From: Pseudomonadota bacterium | Lineage (GTDB): Bacteria > Pseudomonadota > Gammaproteobacteria > Burkholderiales > Burkholderiaceae_C | DNA: 64,000 nucleotides | Reading direction: 5' to 3' | Assembly (NCBI GenBank): GCA_021819435.1 | Contig: JAKARB010000007.1 | Span: 124,001 to 188,000 of the forward strand | Shown here: positions 42,108 through 50,883 of the stretch, in pieces | Layout: each line of letters starts with the position of its first letter | Numbering within the stretch: position 1 is the stretch's first letter | The notes under the pieces: model-generated | The model's database searches: none | Told to the model about the DNA's origin: nothing | The model's input: only the letters and a program-made list of their open reading frames with translations | Position numbers and translations under genes: made by a program

Positions 42108-42961
42108 CCGCGAGTCCTCATCCAAACCAGGCAGCGCTCGGCATCCAGGCCTGGCACCTGCATTTGTTCCACGTGAAACACCTCGATGTCGGCGGGCAAA
42201 ACCGCCTGTTCATCGTCGGGCGATTTGCCTTTCATGGCCATCCAGACCCCACCAGGCGCCAAGCGCTCGCGCGTGAGCGAAACAAAATCAGCCAGGGACG
42301 CAAACGCCCGAGACGTGATGATGTCATGCTGAGAGTTCAGGTCTTCGACACGCGCGTGTTCCGCACGCAGGTTGGGCAAACGCAACTCCGCTGCCACTTG
42401 GCGGATGAAGGCGGCCTTCTTGCCCACCGTGTCCACGCAGCAGACCTGTACATCGGGCCGTGCGATGGCGAGCAAGACCCCGGGCAGACCACCACCACTG
42501 CCCACGTCGAGCAAGCGCACGGGGGCTTGACTGGGGGACGAGGCAGCGATTTTCTCGTTGATGTTTCCTGCTGAGGCGGGAGGGGCGCCCACACCACGCC
42601 CCGATCCATCGGCCCCGCGTTTTGCCAGGTGAGCCGCCAGATGCGGCAGCACCGCCAAGCAATCGCTGAGGTGGTGGGTGAACATCTCCGGCGCATCGCG
42701 CAAAGCGGTCAGGTTGTAGGTGCCGTTCCAGTGCGAGAGCATGCCCATGTAGTCTGCACAGCGCTGCCGCTGCGCCTCGTCCAGGCTGATCCCGAGGGAA
42801 TCCAACACAGGCCCCAGCGCGGCCAACCATTGCGCCTGAGACCAGTTGATGGCTCTGTGCACGTTTGATTTGGGAGCCTGACGAGGCTGTGGTCGAGACG
42901 CTGACGCACCACCGCCACCGACATGGTTGCTGTGACCGAGTGGTCGCCTGTATCCCTTCAT
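42104..42961 (-). CDS. rsmG: 16S rRNA (guanine527-N7) methyltransferase RsmG
   Basis: SAM-dependent methyltransferase that makes m7G527 in 16S rRNA. The GidB core is clear: [20 protein letters not shown], motif [31 protein letters not shown] and [12 protein letters not shown]. At 285 residues it is longer than usual (about 207 in E. coli). It has a Gly-rich N-terminal extension of about 35 residues and a low-complexity insertion near 112-145. Its start overlaps the mnmG stop by 4 bases. A parS-like site lies within its 3' end. Confidence 0.95.
   Translation of the reverse strand: MKGYRRPLGHSNHVGGGGASASRPQPRQAPKSNVHRAINWSQAQWLAALGPVLDSLGISLDEAQRQRCADYMGMLSHWNGTYNLTALRDAPEMFTHHLSDCLAVLPHLAAHLAKRGADGSGRGVGAPPASAGNINEKIAASSPSQAPVRLLDVGSGGGLPGVLLAIARPDVQVCCVDTVGKKAAFIRQVAAELRLPNLRAEHARVEDLNSQHDIITSRAFASLADFVSLTRERLAPGGVWMAMKGKSPDDEQAVLPADIEVFHVEQMQVPGLDAERCLVWMRTRG
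42165..42180. other. parS-like centromere site 1
   Basis: TGTTCCACGTGAAACA, one base from the perfect palindromic parS TGTTTCACGTGAAACA, lies in the 3' part of rsmG, where it encodes a VFHVEQ stretch. Confidence 0.85.
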
Positions 42962-45099
42962 GCCGCCTCTCCTGCAGCGTGAGTTTGGGAAGAACCGGGG
43001 GCAGGCGTGGCGCTGTCGGTTGCCCCGCCCCCGCCGGTGAAGCCCTTGAACCGCCCCTTCTTCAAGTGGATCAGCAGCAGCGAAATGGCCGCCGGCGTGA
43101 TCCCCGAAAGGCGTGCGGCCTGCCCCAAGGTTTCGGGCCGATGCTTGTTCAGCTTCTGCCGGGCCTCGTGACTGAGGGCGCTCACGGCCATGTAATCCAG
43201 ATCTTCGGGCAGGCGCAGATTCTCATAATGAGCCGCCCGCTCGACCTCTTCGTTCTGCTTGTCGATGTAGCCGGCGTACTTGATGCTGATTTCGACCTGC
43301 TCAATCACGGCCTCGGCCAACTTGGCGCCCAAAGCGCCCGTCAACGCGGCACGGCCCGTTGTTTCACGTGGAACATCGCCGATCTGGGGCGTCATCGACT
43401 TGCCCGTCTCAGCCCGGAGGCGCGCATGGTTGTCCGCAGCGACCTCCCCTGCCTCCGCCGCCTGGTCATAGTTCACCCCAGGTCGGCGCAACAAGTCAGC
43501 AAGGCTGTACTCACGCTCAAGGGCCTTGCCCACCAGTCTCTCAGCATCAGCCGCCGGCAAGGTGGCGGGCCGTACCCAGGTGTTGCGCAGCCAGGCTGTT
43601 TCACGTGAAACAGCGTCCCGCTTGCGGTTGAATGCATTCCAACGCCTGTCGTCCACCAGACCGATCTCACGACCCAGTTCAGTCAGACGCATGTCGGCGT
43701 TGTCCTCGCGCAGCTGCAGGCGGAATTCGGCACGGCTGGTGAACATGCGATAGGGCTCGGTCACGCCCTTGGTGATGAGGTCATCGACCAGCACGCCAAG
43801 GTAAGCCTGGTCGCGGCGCAGCGTGAAGGCGTCTTTGCCCTGCGCCTGCAAGGCAGCATTGACTCCGGCGTACAGGCCCTGCGCCGCCGCTTCTTCGTAA
43901 CCCGTCGTGCCGTTGATCTGACCGGCGAAGAACAGACCGCCAATGGCTTTGGTCTCGAAGGTGGACTTCAGCTCACGCGGGTCGAAGTAGTCGTACTCGA
44001 TGGCGTAGCCTGGCCGCAGGATGTAGGCGTTCTCCAGGCCAGGCATGGTGCGCAGCGCGCCCAGTTGGATGTCGAACGGCAGCGAGGTGCTGATCCCATT
44101 CGGGTAGAACTCGTTCGTCGTCAGGCCCTCGGGCTCCAGGAAGATCTGGTGCGAGTCCTTGTCGGCGAAACGGTTGATCTTGTCCTCGATGGAAGGGCAG
44201 TAGCGCGGCCCCACCCCTTCGATCACGCCGGTGAACATCGGGCTGCGGTCGAAGCCCGAGCGGATGATGTCGTGCGTGCGCTGGTTGGTGTGCGTGATCC
44301 AGCAAGGCAGTTGGCGAGGGTGCATCTCGGGCGTGCCCAGGAAGCTGAACACCGGCACCTCCGGGCCCGTGGGCGCCGACAGCGGCTCGCCGGGTGCGCC
44401 CCAGCCGCCCACCAGACCGACGCCATCCCCCGGCTGTTCGGTGAGCTTGCTGAAATCGATGCTGCGCCCGTCGATGCGCGGCGGCGTGCCGGTTTTCAGG
44501 CGCCCTTGCGGCAGCTTGAGTTCCTTCAAGCGACCGGACAGCGACACGGCCGGCGGGTCACCCGCCCGCCCAGCGCTGTAGTTGTTCAGCCCGACGTGGA
44601 TCTTCCCGTCCAGGAAGGTGCCGGCCGTCAACACCACCGCACGCGCGCGAAAACGCAACCCCACCTGCGTGACGGCACCCACCACCCGGGCCCCATCGCC
44701 ATCGCCCTCCACCATCAGGTCGTCCACCGCCTGCTGGAACAGCCACAGGTTTGGCTGGTTCTCCAGGCGACGGCGGATCGCGGCCTTGTAGAGGATGCGA
44801 TCGGCCTGGGCGCGGGTGGCCCGCACCGCCGGACCCTTGCTCGAATTGAGGATGCGGAACTGGATACCGCCTTCGTCGGTCGCCAGGCCCATGGCCCCCC
44901 CCAATGCGTCCACCTCTTTGACCAGGTGGCCCTTGCCGATGCCGCCGATCGACGGGTTGCAACTCATCTGGCCCAGCGTCTCGATGTTGTGGGTGAGCAG
45001 CAGCGTGGCGCAGCCCATGCGGGCCGCAGCCAGGGCGGCCTCGGTGCCGGCGTGGCCACCACCGACCACGATGACGTCAAATTCTTGGGGATACAGCAT
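42958..45099 (-). CDS. mnmG: tRNA uridine-5-carboxymethylaminomethyl modification enzyme MnmG
   Basis: FAD-dependent partner of MnmE that forms (c)mnm5U34 in tRNA. 713 residues. Highly conserved: [34 protein letters not shown]-like region, [46 protein letters not shown] and a C-terminal GARISGVTP-like motif ([15 protein letters not shown]). A C-terminal extension of about 30 Gly/Thr/Ala-rich residues exceeds the E. coli form (629). Start ATG at 45099 matches the family; ATG 45123 would add 8 residues. Two parS-like sites are embedded in it. Confidence 0.97.
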   Translation of the reverse strand: MLYPQEFDVIVVGGGHAGTEAALAAARMGCATLLLTHNIETLGQMSCNPSIGGIGKGHLVKEVDALGGAMGLATDEGGIQFRILNSSKGPAVRATRAQADRILYKAAIRRRLENQPNLWLFQQAVDDLMVEGDGDGARVVGAVTQVGLRFRARAVVLTAGTFLDGKIHVGLNNYSAGRAGDPPAVSLSGRLKELKLPQGRLKTGTPPRIDGRSIDFSKLTEQPGDGVGLVGGWGAPGEPLSAPTGPEVPVFSFLGTPEMHPRQLPCWITHTNQRTHDIIRSGFDRSPMFTGVIEGVGPRYCPSIEDKINRFADKDSHQIFLEPEGLTTNEFYPNGISTSLPFDIQLGALRTMPGLENAYILRPGYAIEYDYFDPRELKSTFETKAIGGLFFAGQINGTTGYEEAAAQGLYAGVNAALQAQGKDAFTLRRDQAYLGVLVDDLITKGVTEPYRMFTSRAEFRLQLREDNADMRLTELGREIGLVDDRRWNAFNRKRDAVSRETAWLRNTWVRPATLPAADAERLVGKALEREYSLADLLRRPGVNYDQAAEAGEVAADNHARLRAETGKSMTPQIGDVPRETTGRAALTGALGAKLAEAVIEQVEISIKYAGYIDKQNEEVERAAHYENLRLPEDLDYMAVSALSHEARQKLNKHRPETLGQAARLSGITPAAISLLLIHLKKGRFKGFTGGGGATDSATPAPGSSQTHAAGEAA
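43360..43375. other. parS-like centromere site 2
   Basis: TGTTTCACGTGGAACA, one base from perfect parS, lies inside mnmG, where it encodes DVPRET. Confidence 0.85.
43597..43612. other. parS centromere site 3 (perfect)
   Basis: TGTTTCACGTGAAACA, the exact 16-base palindromic parS consensus, lies inside mnmG, where it encodes VSRETA. Confidence 0.92.
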
Positions 45100-45165
45100 G
45101 CGCACCTCGCTGGCAAAGCTCATGGGAGCCTGGGAGCCGGCCCGGATGCCAGCTCGCCAGCCCGC

Positions 45166-45210
45166 GCCGACTTTTGTCGGCTCTCGGGGTTGCCTCATTT
45201 TTGAGCAACC
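45166..45210 (-). promoter_or_regulatory. Two tandem hairpins in the mnmG leader
   Basis: Hairpin A (45188-45210): GGTTGC and TCA pair with TGA and GCAACC around a T4 loop, with one bulged base. Hairpin B (45166-45181): a perfect 6-bp stem GCCGAC / GTCGGC with a four-base loop. A TAAAAT sequence on the minus strand (45215-45220) may be the -10, which would put hairpin A at the 5' end of the mnmG mRNA. No U-tract follows, so attenuation is not implied. The remaining bases to 45314 (the divergent gap with the YkgJ-like gene) show nothing else. Confidence 0.45.
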
Positions 45211-45314
45211 TTCCATTTTACCCAGGGCTCATGTCCTGTGGGACGCTCGATGCGCGATTCCGTGGCATCGCCACGGGCATCAGGCCCATGCCTGCCCGGC
45301 GCACAATCTCGCCC

Positions 45315-45581
45315 ATGAAATGCCGCCCAGCCTGCGCCGCCTGCTGCATCGCCCCGTCAATCAGCACCCCCATGCCGGGACTGCCCCATGGCAAACCCTC
45401 TGGCGTGCCCTGCCCTCACCTCGACGAGGCCCTGCGCTGCCGCCTGTTCGGTCAACCCGAACGCCCTGCCGTGTGCGGCTCGCTGCAACCCTCACCCGAA
45501 ATGTGCGGCGACAGCCGAGAACAGGCCCTGCGCTGGCTCGGGCACCTCGAAGAAGCCACCCGGACCACCCCAGAGCGATGA
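45315..45581 (+). CDS. YkgJ-like cysteine-cluster protein
   Basis: 88-residue protein of the YkgJ/UPF0153 zinc- or iron-binding cysteine-cluster family: CRPACAACC near the start, CPHLDEALRC in the middle and an ERPAVCGSLQ motif later. The cluster residues are all kept, but the protein is shorter than typical YkgJ members. ATG at 45315 is chosen because the cysteine motif follows directly. The function of the family is not established. Confidence 0.8.
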   Translation: MKCRPACAACCIAPSISTPMPGLPHGKPSGVPCPHLDEALRCRLFGQPERPAVCGSLQPSPEMCGDSREQALRWLGHLEEATRTTPER

Positions 45582-45655
45582 CACCGGCGCCACAGCCCCC
45601 GCACAGTGCCGCCCGGCGCGCACGCCCGCGTCCAGCGCAAAACGCAAGGCCCAAA

Positions 45656-45694
45656 GCAAAAAACCCGAGCCCGGCACCGCACCGAACTCGGGTC
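45656..45694 (-). terminator. Intrinsic terminator of the sterol-desaturase gene
   Basis: Minus-strand stem ACCCGAG / CTCGGGT, with a weaker inner pairing of CGGT and GCCG, is followed directly by six T. It lies 24 bases past the stop at 45717. A strong, well-placed Rho-independent terminator. Confidence 0.85.
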
Positions 45695-45716
45695 TTGGGC
45701 GCTCGCCCAGCGTCCT

Positions 45717-46748
45717 TCAAGCCCTTGACAAGGCGTCAGCGCGGGGAGAAGTCGGCCCCGCCGCAGCCCCAACTGCAGCCGCAGGCGGCTCATCCTTGCC
45801 TTCGAGCAACCACTCGGGCGGTGCACCGGCTGCCTCGCCCGTGAGCTGCGTCATCTTCTCGCGCAGCCCCTCGGTGGTCAGGCCCTTGCCATGCGGCGCC
45901 CAGCCCGGCGGCCCGAACAGGTAGCCGAGGGCATGCAGCGGGTTGCGCACCTTCAGCAGGTCGCGCCCGATGGCCACCCACTCGGCCAGCAGCACCCACA
46001 GCGCGTTGTACGAGGTCTGCGACTTCACCAGCCCATAGCGAATCGGCACGCCGTCCTTCTCTTCCACGTAGGTGCCGAACAGCCGGTCGAACAGCATGAT
46101 CGTGCCGCCGTAGTTGCAGTCCAGGTACTCGACGTTGGCGGCGTGGTGCACGCGGTGCGCCGACGGCGTGTTGAAGACACCCTCCATCCAGCCCAGCTTG
46201 GAAACCATGTCGGTATGGATCCAGAACTGGTAGACCAGGTTCAGGCCATAGGAGATCAGCACCGCGTCGGGCGAAAAGCCCAGCAGGCACTGCGGCGCGA
46301 AGAACACGAAGCCGCCCGTCACCTTGCCGGTGATCGACTGGCGGAAGGCCGCCGACAGGTTGTACTGGTTGCCCGAGTGGTGCACCTGGTGCGAAGCCCA
46401 GTACCAGCGAATGCGGTGACCCGCGCGGTGCATCCAGTAGTAGAAGAACTCGGTGCAAAAGAACATCGCCACCCAGCCCCACCAGGTGTCCATGGGCACC
46501 GTCCAAAGGCGATGCTCGTACATCCAGGCGCCGAAGGGCAGCGAGGCACCGAGCACCACGCCCATCGGGATGGCTTCCACCACGGTGCGCCACAGGTTGA
46601 TGCGCACCGTCGTCCAAAAGGCGCGCCAGTCATAGGACCCGCGGCCGGCCTTGCGGCCGATCAGCACGCCTTCCATCGCCGTGACCGCCACGGCGGAGGC
46701 CCCCAGGATGGCCATCATGGCCTGGATGACATTCAACTTCTCGATCAT
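45717..46748 (-). CDS. Sterol desaturase / fatty acid hydroxylase family protein
   Basis: Di-iron membrane hydroxylase/desaturase, 343 residues. Hydrophobic helices flank a histidine-rich core: HRAGH (His107, His111), SHQVHHSG (His120, His123, His124) and HRVHH later, the pattern of the family's diiron site. It probably modifies a lipid such as a fatty acid or a sterol-like substrate. A 40-residue Pro/Ala-rich tail follows. No partner gene is adjacent, and the substrate is unknown. Confidence 0.92.
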   Translation of the reverse strand: MIEKLNVIQAMMAILGASAVAVTAMEGVLIGRKAGRGSYDWRAFWTTVRINLWRTVVEAIPMGVVLGASLPFGAWMYEHRLWTVPMDTWWGWVAMFFCTEFFYYWMHRAGHRIRWYWASHQVHHSGNQYNLSAAFRQSITGKVTGGFVFFAPQCLLGFSPDAVLISYGLNLVYQFWIHTDMVSKLGWMEGVFNTPSAHRVHHAANVEYLDCNYGGTIMLFDRLFGTYVEEKDGVPIRYGLVKSQTSYNALWVLLAEWVAIGRDLLKVRNPLHALGYLFGPPGWAPHGKGLTTEGLREKMTQLTGEAAGAPPEWLLEGKDEPPAAAVGAAAGPTSPRADALSRA

Positions 46749-46937
46749 GTCGGGCTCGATTCTTGGTTGTTCGTCACTGACTCATTCGTCAACGCCTGAA
46801 CCATAGAGACAACCCCGCGCCTTGTCGCCCGGGGAAGCCCTTTCGGTGCGCGTTAAACCCCGTGAGTAAGGGGGCCACGCGTTTGCGCTGCGTCAGCTCC
46901 CTGCCCCGTTGTCGCCCCGTCCCACCCTCAACCTGGC

Positions 46938-47351
46938 TCAGGCGGCGTCGAGCGCGCAGGTGTAGAACCAGCGCCCGCCCTCGCGCACGAAGCCGCTGCG
47001 TTCAGCCAGGCGGTGCGCACGGCCCCCCAGCTTGCTGCGTGCCACGAAGCTCACTTCGCCCTGGTCGGGCCCGAGCAGCGCTGCACGCTTCACCTCCAGC
47101 CCCAGCCAGCGCAAACCGGGCTCCGGCGGCTCCAGGGCGGCCGGACGGTGATCAGGGTGCCAAGTGGCCAGCAGGTAGTCGCGCAAGTCGAGCACGAAAG
47201 CGCTGTAGCGCGAGCGCATGAGCGCCTCCGGATCGGGGGCCTGGAGGTGGAGCGGCCCTGCGTGGTAGCGCCCACAGCAGGCCTCGTAAGCCAGCCCCCG
47301 TCCGCACGGGCACGGGGAGGCAGGCGCCAGGACCGAGGCCGATGTCGTCAT
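46938..47351 (-). CDS. YchJ-family SEC-C motif protein
   Basis: 137-residue member of the YchJ/UPF0225 family. The N-terminal SEC-C zinc motif is CPCGRGLAYEACCGRYH, followed by RSRYSAFVLDLRDYLLATWHP, typical of the family. It is probably a zinc-binding cytoplasmic protein; the role is uncharacterised. The ATG at 47351 overlaps the stop of the membrane-protein gene. The 189 bases downstream of the sterol-desaturase start hold nothing recognisable. Confidence 0.88.
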   Translation of the reverse strand: MTTSASVLAPASPCPCGRGLAYEACCGRYHAGPLHLQAPDPEALMRSRYSAFVLDLRDYLLATWHPDHRPAALEPPEPGLRWLGLEVKRAALLGPDQGEVSFVARSKLGGRAHRLAERSGFVREGGRWFYTCALDAA

Positions 47352-48319
47352 TCGGTGCCGCCCTGCCCTTCGGCCTCATCGGCGGCCTGCAAGGCCAGGT
47401 AGACCTCGCACACCCCACGCAGGTAGACCAAGGTGGGCAACACCAGGGCCAGCGCGAAGATCACCCCGCCGCCCACCGAGGCCGCCGAGATGTAGGTCAG
47501 GTCGCGCGCGGCCACGGTCGACACGTCGGCGATCATCACCGTGCGGCCGAACAGCCCGGCCATCAACACCTGCGGCGGCACATTGACACCGAGCACGGCA
47601 ACCGAAGCCTCGGCCATGACCCGACCACCGACCAACACCATCACGCTGGTCGCCGCGCCCACCAGGCCCGTGGCCAGGCTGACGCCGCCCGTGAGCACCC
47701 CGGCCTGCAACAAACGCTCGCGGATGAGACGCCACAGTGTGCACACCGCCTGCCAGGTCGAGGCACCAGACCACACGGTGGGCCCGGTCAGGGGCGCCAC
47801 CACCGCCACGCCCGCCAACATCGCCAGCCCGATCAGCAGCACCGTGACAGGCACCGCCAGCGCGAACAGCCACACTCCCAGCTCACCCAGGCCACTGAGC
47901 CAATACAGGCCCAGCACGGCACCGGCCAGCGCAGCAGCGGCCAGCATCATCGTTAGCAAGGCCAGCAACACCCGGTGGCCGATCCCCAAGGCGTCGAAAA
48001 CCGCGTCACGCGGATCGCGCACGGGTCGGCCCATGGCCCGGTCCATCAGCATCAAGCCCGCCGCGTTGGTGCCATAAAAGGCGATGAACAGCGCCGCCGT
48101 GCCCAGGCCAATGGCCCATGGCAACTGGCCCTGCCCATAAGCCCGGATCGCTGACGCCATCGATGTGCCCGCGCCTGCGTAGGCCACCAGCAGCATGTAC
48201 ATGGCACGGCCATCACGCACGGCCTCGATGCTGGAAAGCACCCTCACCAGCGCCTGCCACCAATCGAACCGGCTGCCGCGACCGAGGGCACGGTTGAGGG
48301 TTTCAGGTGCGTTGGGCAT
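47348..48319 (-). CDS. Membrane protein of unknown function
   Basis: 323 residues with about six to seven hydrophobic helices (MYMLLVAYAGAGTSMASAI; LALLTMMLAAAALAGAVLGL; LFALAVPVTVLLIGLAML; VIFALALVLPTLVYL). I recognise no family or motif. It is coupled by ATGA overlap to the ychJ-like gene, so the two are probably one transcript. A transporter or channel-like role is possible but not supported by any signature. Confidence 0.75.
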   Translation of the reverse strand: MPNAPETLNRALGRGSRFDWWQALVRVLSSIEAVRDGRAMYMLLVAYAGAGTSMASAIRAYGQGQLPWAIGLGTAALFIAFYGTNAAGLMLMDRAMGRPVRDPRDAVFDALGIGHRVLLALLTMMLAAAALAGAVLGLYWLSGLGELGVWLFALAVPVTVLLIGLAMLAGVAVVAPLTGPTVWSGASTWQAVCTLWRLIRERLLQAGVLTGGVSLATGLVGAATSVMVLVGGRVMAEASVAVLGVNVPPQVLMAGLFGRTVMIADVSTVAARDLTYISAASVGGGVIFALALVLPTLVYLRGVCEVYLALQAADEAEGQGGTE

Positions 48320-48569
48320 CGTGTTTTCGGACTCGGGTGAGGGTTGAATGGGTCTCGATCATAGGGCTGGCCCCTATGAAAACCTGAGGGTCGGGTACCA
48401 CAAAAGTTCATCAAAGTGGCCGTCGGCCGAAAAATACGGGTGGGAAACGCTGGTGCAACCCAAAACCTTCACCCATAATGGTTCAGTCTGTGTCTGGAAG
48501 CGGCACCGTCTTTGGAATGGGTCCTGATGGGTTGAAGCTCCACATGGTTACTTTGAAAGGGGCTCACTC

Positions 48570-49007
48570 GTGGGCAACAAACTTTACGTGGGCAATCTGG
48601 CCTACTCCGTGCGTGATCAGGATCTGAGTGACGCTTTCTCCCAATACGGTGCCGTGAGCTCCGCCAAGGTCATGATGGACCGCGAAACCGGCCGTTCCAA
48701 GGGTTTCGGTTTCGTGGAAATGGGCTCCGACGCTGAAGCCCAGGCCGCCATCAACGGCCTGAACGGTCAGCCCGTGGCAGGCCGCGCAGTGGTTGTCAAC
48801 GAAGCTCGCCCCCGTGAAGAGCGTCCCGCTGGTTTCCGCAGCCCCTACGGCGGCGGCAATGGTGGTGGTGGTGGCGGCGGCTTTGGCGGCGGTCGCCGTG
48901 AAGGTGGCGGTGGCGGCTACGGCGGTGGCCGTCGCGAAGGCGGCGGTGGTGGCTACGGCGGTGGCCGTGGCGATGGCGGCGGCGGCTACGGTCGCGGCGG
49001 CTACTGA
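48570..49007 (+). CDS. Glycine-rich RRM RNA-binding protein
   Basis: 145-residue RNA-binding protein. The RRM (residues 1-80) has RNP2 LYVGNLAYSV and RNP1 GRSKGFGFVEM. The tail is Gly/Arg/Tyr-rich with repeated GGRREGGGGGYG units, like plant and cyanobacterial glycine-rich Rbp proteins. The GTG at 48570 has an AAGGGG site. A CATAAT -10 at 48474-48479 would give an 80-base leader, reminiscent of cold-shock-type mRNAs; no clear -35 was found. Probably an RNA chaperone or cold-response protein. Confidence 0.93.
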   Translation: MGNKLYVGNLAYSVRDQDLSDAFSQYGAVSSAKVMMDRETGRSKGFGFVEMGSDAEAQAAINGLNGQPVAGRAVVVNEARPREERPAGFRSPYGGGNGGGGGGGFGGGRREGGGGGYGGGRREGGGGGYGGGRGDGGGGYGRGGY

Positions 49008-49062
49008 TCGCCGGGTGCACCAAGCACACCCTCGCTGGGCGGCTTTCACGCCCGGCACATGA

Positions 49063-49092
49063 ACAAGGCCCTGCGGGGCCTTGTTTTGTTTC
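49063..49092 (+). terminator. Intrinsic terminator of the RRM gene
   Basis: Perfect 9-bp stem ACAAGGCCC / GGGCCTTGT with a TGCG loop, followed by TTTTGTT. It lies 55 bases past the RRM stop. Confidence 0.9.
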
Positions 49093-49166
49093 AAGGTCCG
49101 CAAGGCCTGTCACGCATCGACACAGGTCTCCGTCATCCCCTCATGCGGCGACCGCGTTGAAAAGGC

Positions 49167-49604
49167 ATGAAGACCTCATCTCTCCGCCCCCTGCTTGCCT
49201 TGGCGACCCTCGCCGCCTCGGTGTCGTTCAACCCTGCCGCCCAGGCGCAAAACGTCGGGGTGAGCATTGGCGTCAGCCAACCTGGCTTCTACGGCCGCGT
49301 CGACATCGGCAACACCCAGCCGGTGCTGGTCTATCCGCAGCCGGTGGTCATCGCGCCGCCAGCCTATGGCGTGTATCAGCGCCCGATCTACATGCGCGTG
49401 CCACCGGGCCATGCCAAGGATTGGAAGCACTACTGCTCACGCTACAGCGCCTGCAATCAGCCGGTGTATTTCGTGCGTGACGATGGCGGTCACTACCGGC
49501 CCTATGGCCGACCCGGAGGAGATGACCACGATCACGACGACCATGACCACGGTCCCGGCAAGGGCCATGGGCATGGCAAGGGTCACGGCCGAGGCCGGGA
49601 CTGA
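49167..49604 (+). CDS. Exported protein with His/Asp-rich tail
   Basis: 145-residue secreted protein. A signal peptide ends near AAQAQ (residue 28), followed by a GVSQPGFYGRVDIG segment and a VPPGHAKDWKHYCSRYSACN motif with two cysteines. The last 30 residues are DHDHDDHDHG-type repeats with further GHGHG units, which look metal-binding. I recognise it only as a conserved burkholderial hypothetical. It follows the RRM terminator, so it has its own promoter. Confidence 0.75.
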   Translation: MKTSSLRPLLALATLAASVSFNPAAQAQNVGVSIGVSQPGFYGRVDIGNTQPVLVYPQPVVIAPPAYGVYQRPIYMRVPPGHAKDWKHYCSRYSACNQPVYFVRDDGGHYRPYGRPGGDDHDHDDHDHGPGKGHGHGKGHGRGRD

Positions 49605-49643
49605 GTTCGCATCACGCCGGGCGCAAGACCGCGCAGGGCGTGA

Positions 49644-50288
49644 TCAGCGGGATGCTGAAACCAGGCTCCCGCGCACCCGACCGCCCAGCTCCGTGATGCC
49701 GGCGGGCTCGTCGTGCCGCAAGGTCTGGGCCTTCACCACGCTGCCTTCGCGCAGCACCGTCACAGGCTGACGCGAAGTCAACACCCGCACGCGGGTGTCG
49801 AGTTCCAGTCGCTCGCCCAGGATGCGGGTGACGCCAGCACCCTCGCTGGCATTGGGATCGACACGCAGCGGCAGCACCGCACCAACGTCGGCCAGCCGCA
49901 CGTCGGCTTCGCCGGTCAGGCTGGCCAGGCCCAGGCTGTCGTTCCATTCGCCTTCGCGCGCCTGGGCGAGCAGGCGCCGGCCATCGGGGTTGCGCATCGC
50001 CAATTGCATGGCGTCGATCTGCACGGCCTGCGTGACCTGGTAGTGGCGCATGCGCTCGCCGTCCACAACGGCCTCAAGCCGGCCTTGGGCGTCGAAACGG
50101 GCCAGCCGGGCGTGGGCCAATTCGTAATCGGGCGTGCCTTGGTCGGGCAGGGTCGCGCGGGCCTCTTCGGTGTGGGGTGATGACACCACCAGCCACCAGG
50201 TGAAGCCGGCCAGCAAGCCGGCAAGCACCAGTGGCGCAGCCGCTTGGGCACGTGCCAGCCAATCCATCCGGGGCGCCCGACCGCTCAT
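49644..50288 (-). CDS. lptC: LPS export protein LptC
   Basis: Bitopic inner-membrane component of the Lpt bridge that moves LPS to the outer membrane; 214 residues. An N-terminal helix (APLVLAGLLAGFTWWLVV) is followed by the periplasmic jellyroll (TPDYELAHARLARFDAQGR; SLTGEADVRLADV; GERLELDTRVRVLTSRQPV), typical of LptC. Its ATG overlaps the kdsC stop as ATGA. The partner genes lptA and lptB, normally next, are absent from this side. Confidence 0.9.
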   Translation of the reverse strand: MSGRAPRMDWLARAQAAAPLVLAGLLAGFTWWLVVSSPHTEEARATLPDQGTPDYELAHARLARFDAQGRLEAVVDGERMRHYQVTQAVQIDAMQLAMRNPDGRRLLAQAREGEWNDSLGLASLTGEADVRLADVGAVLPLRVDPNASEGAGVTRILGERLELDTRVRVLTSRQPVTVLREGSVVKAQTLRHDEPAGITELGGRVRGSLVSASR

Positions 50289-50872
50289 GCCTTGGGCCCG
50301 TCGCTGTTGGTGTCGAGCGTCTCCAGGTGGCCGTGCAGCAGCGCCTCGTAACGGCCGGTGGCCCACAGCAGCAGGTCGCAGCACTCGCGGGCCGCGCCAT
50401 GGCCACCTAACAGGGGGCTGACGTGGTCGGCCACGGCCTTGACCTCGGGGTGCGCGTTGGCGGGCGCCACGGCGAAACCACAGCGCGTGAGCAGCGGCAG
50501 GTCGGGCCAGTCGTCACCCATGGCGGCGGTTTGCTCCCAGCTCACGCCGAGTTGCGCGAGCAGCGGTTCGGCGGCAGCCAGTTTGTCGTGCACGCCGAAA
50601 ACGGCGTTGAGCAGGCCCAGGTCTTTCAGGCGACGGCGCACCGAGGGCGAATCGCGGCCAGTGATGACGATGGGCGTGATGCCGCCCTGGGCCAGCAGCT
50701 TGAGGCCATGGCCATCGAGCGCGTGGAAAGCCTTGAGCGTTTCGCCAGCTTCGCTGATGTAGATCGTGCCGTCGGTGAGCACGCCGTCGACATCGAAGAT
50801 GGCGGCGCGGATGCCTTGTGCCTGCTGGCGCAGCGCGGCGGGGAATTGCAGCGTGGGGGTCAGGGCTCGCAT
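50285..50872 (-). CDS. kdsC: 3-deoxy-D-manno-octulosonate 8-phosphate phosphatase KdsC
   Basis: HAD phosphatase that removes phosphate from KDO 8-phosphate in LPS inner-core synthesis; 195 residues. HAD motif I is IFDVDGVLTDGTIYI, with motif II in VITGRDSPSVRRR and motif IV in MGDDWPDLPLLTRCG. It has the small C0-type length of KdsC and no cap domain. It starts 11 bases after kdsD and is coupled to lptC downstream. Confidence 0.95.
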   Translation of the reverse strand: MRALTPTLQFPAALRQQAQGIRAAIFDVDGVLTDGTIYISEAGETLKAFHALDGHGLKLLAQGGITPIVITGRDSPSVRRRLKDLGLLNAVFGVHDKLAAAEPLLAQLGVSWEQTAAMGDDWPDLPLLTRCGFAVAPANAHPEVKAVADHVSPLLGGHGAARECCDLLLWATGRYEALLHGHLETLDTNSDGPKA

Positions 50873-50883
50873 GTCATGTCACC

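Noticed and set aside
48564-49103. Ala/Thr-rich minus-strand frame opposite the RRM gene
   Set aside because: The Ala/Thr repeats are the complement of the Gly-rich codons; the plus-strand frame has RNP motifs.
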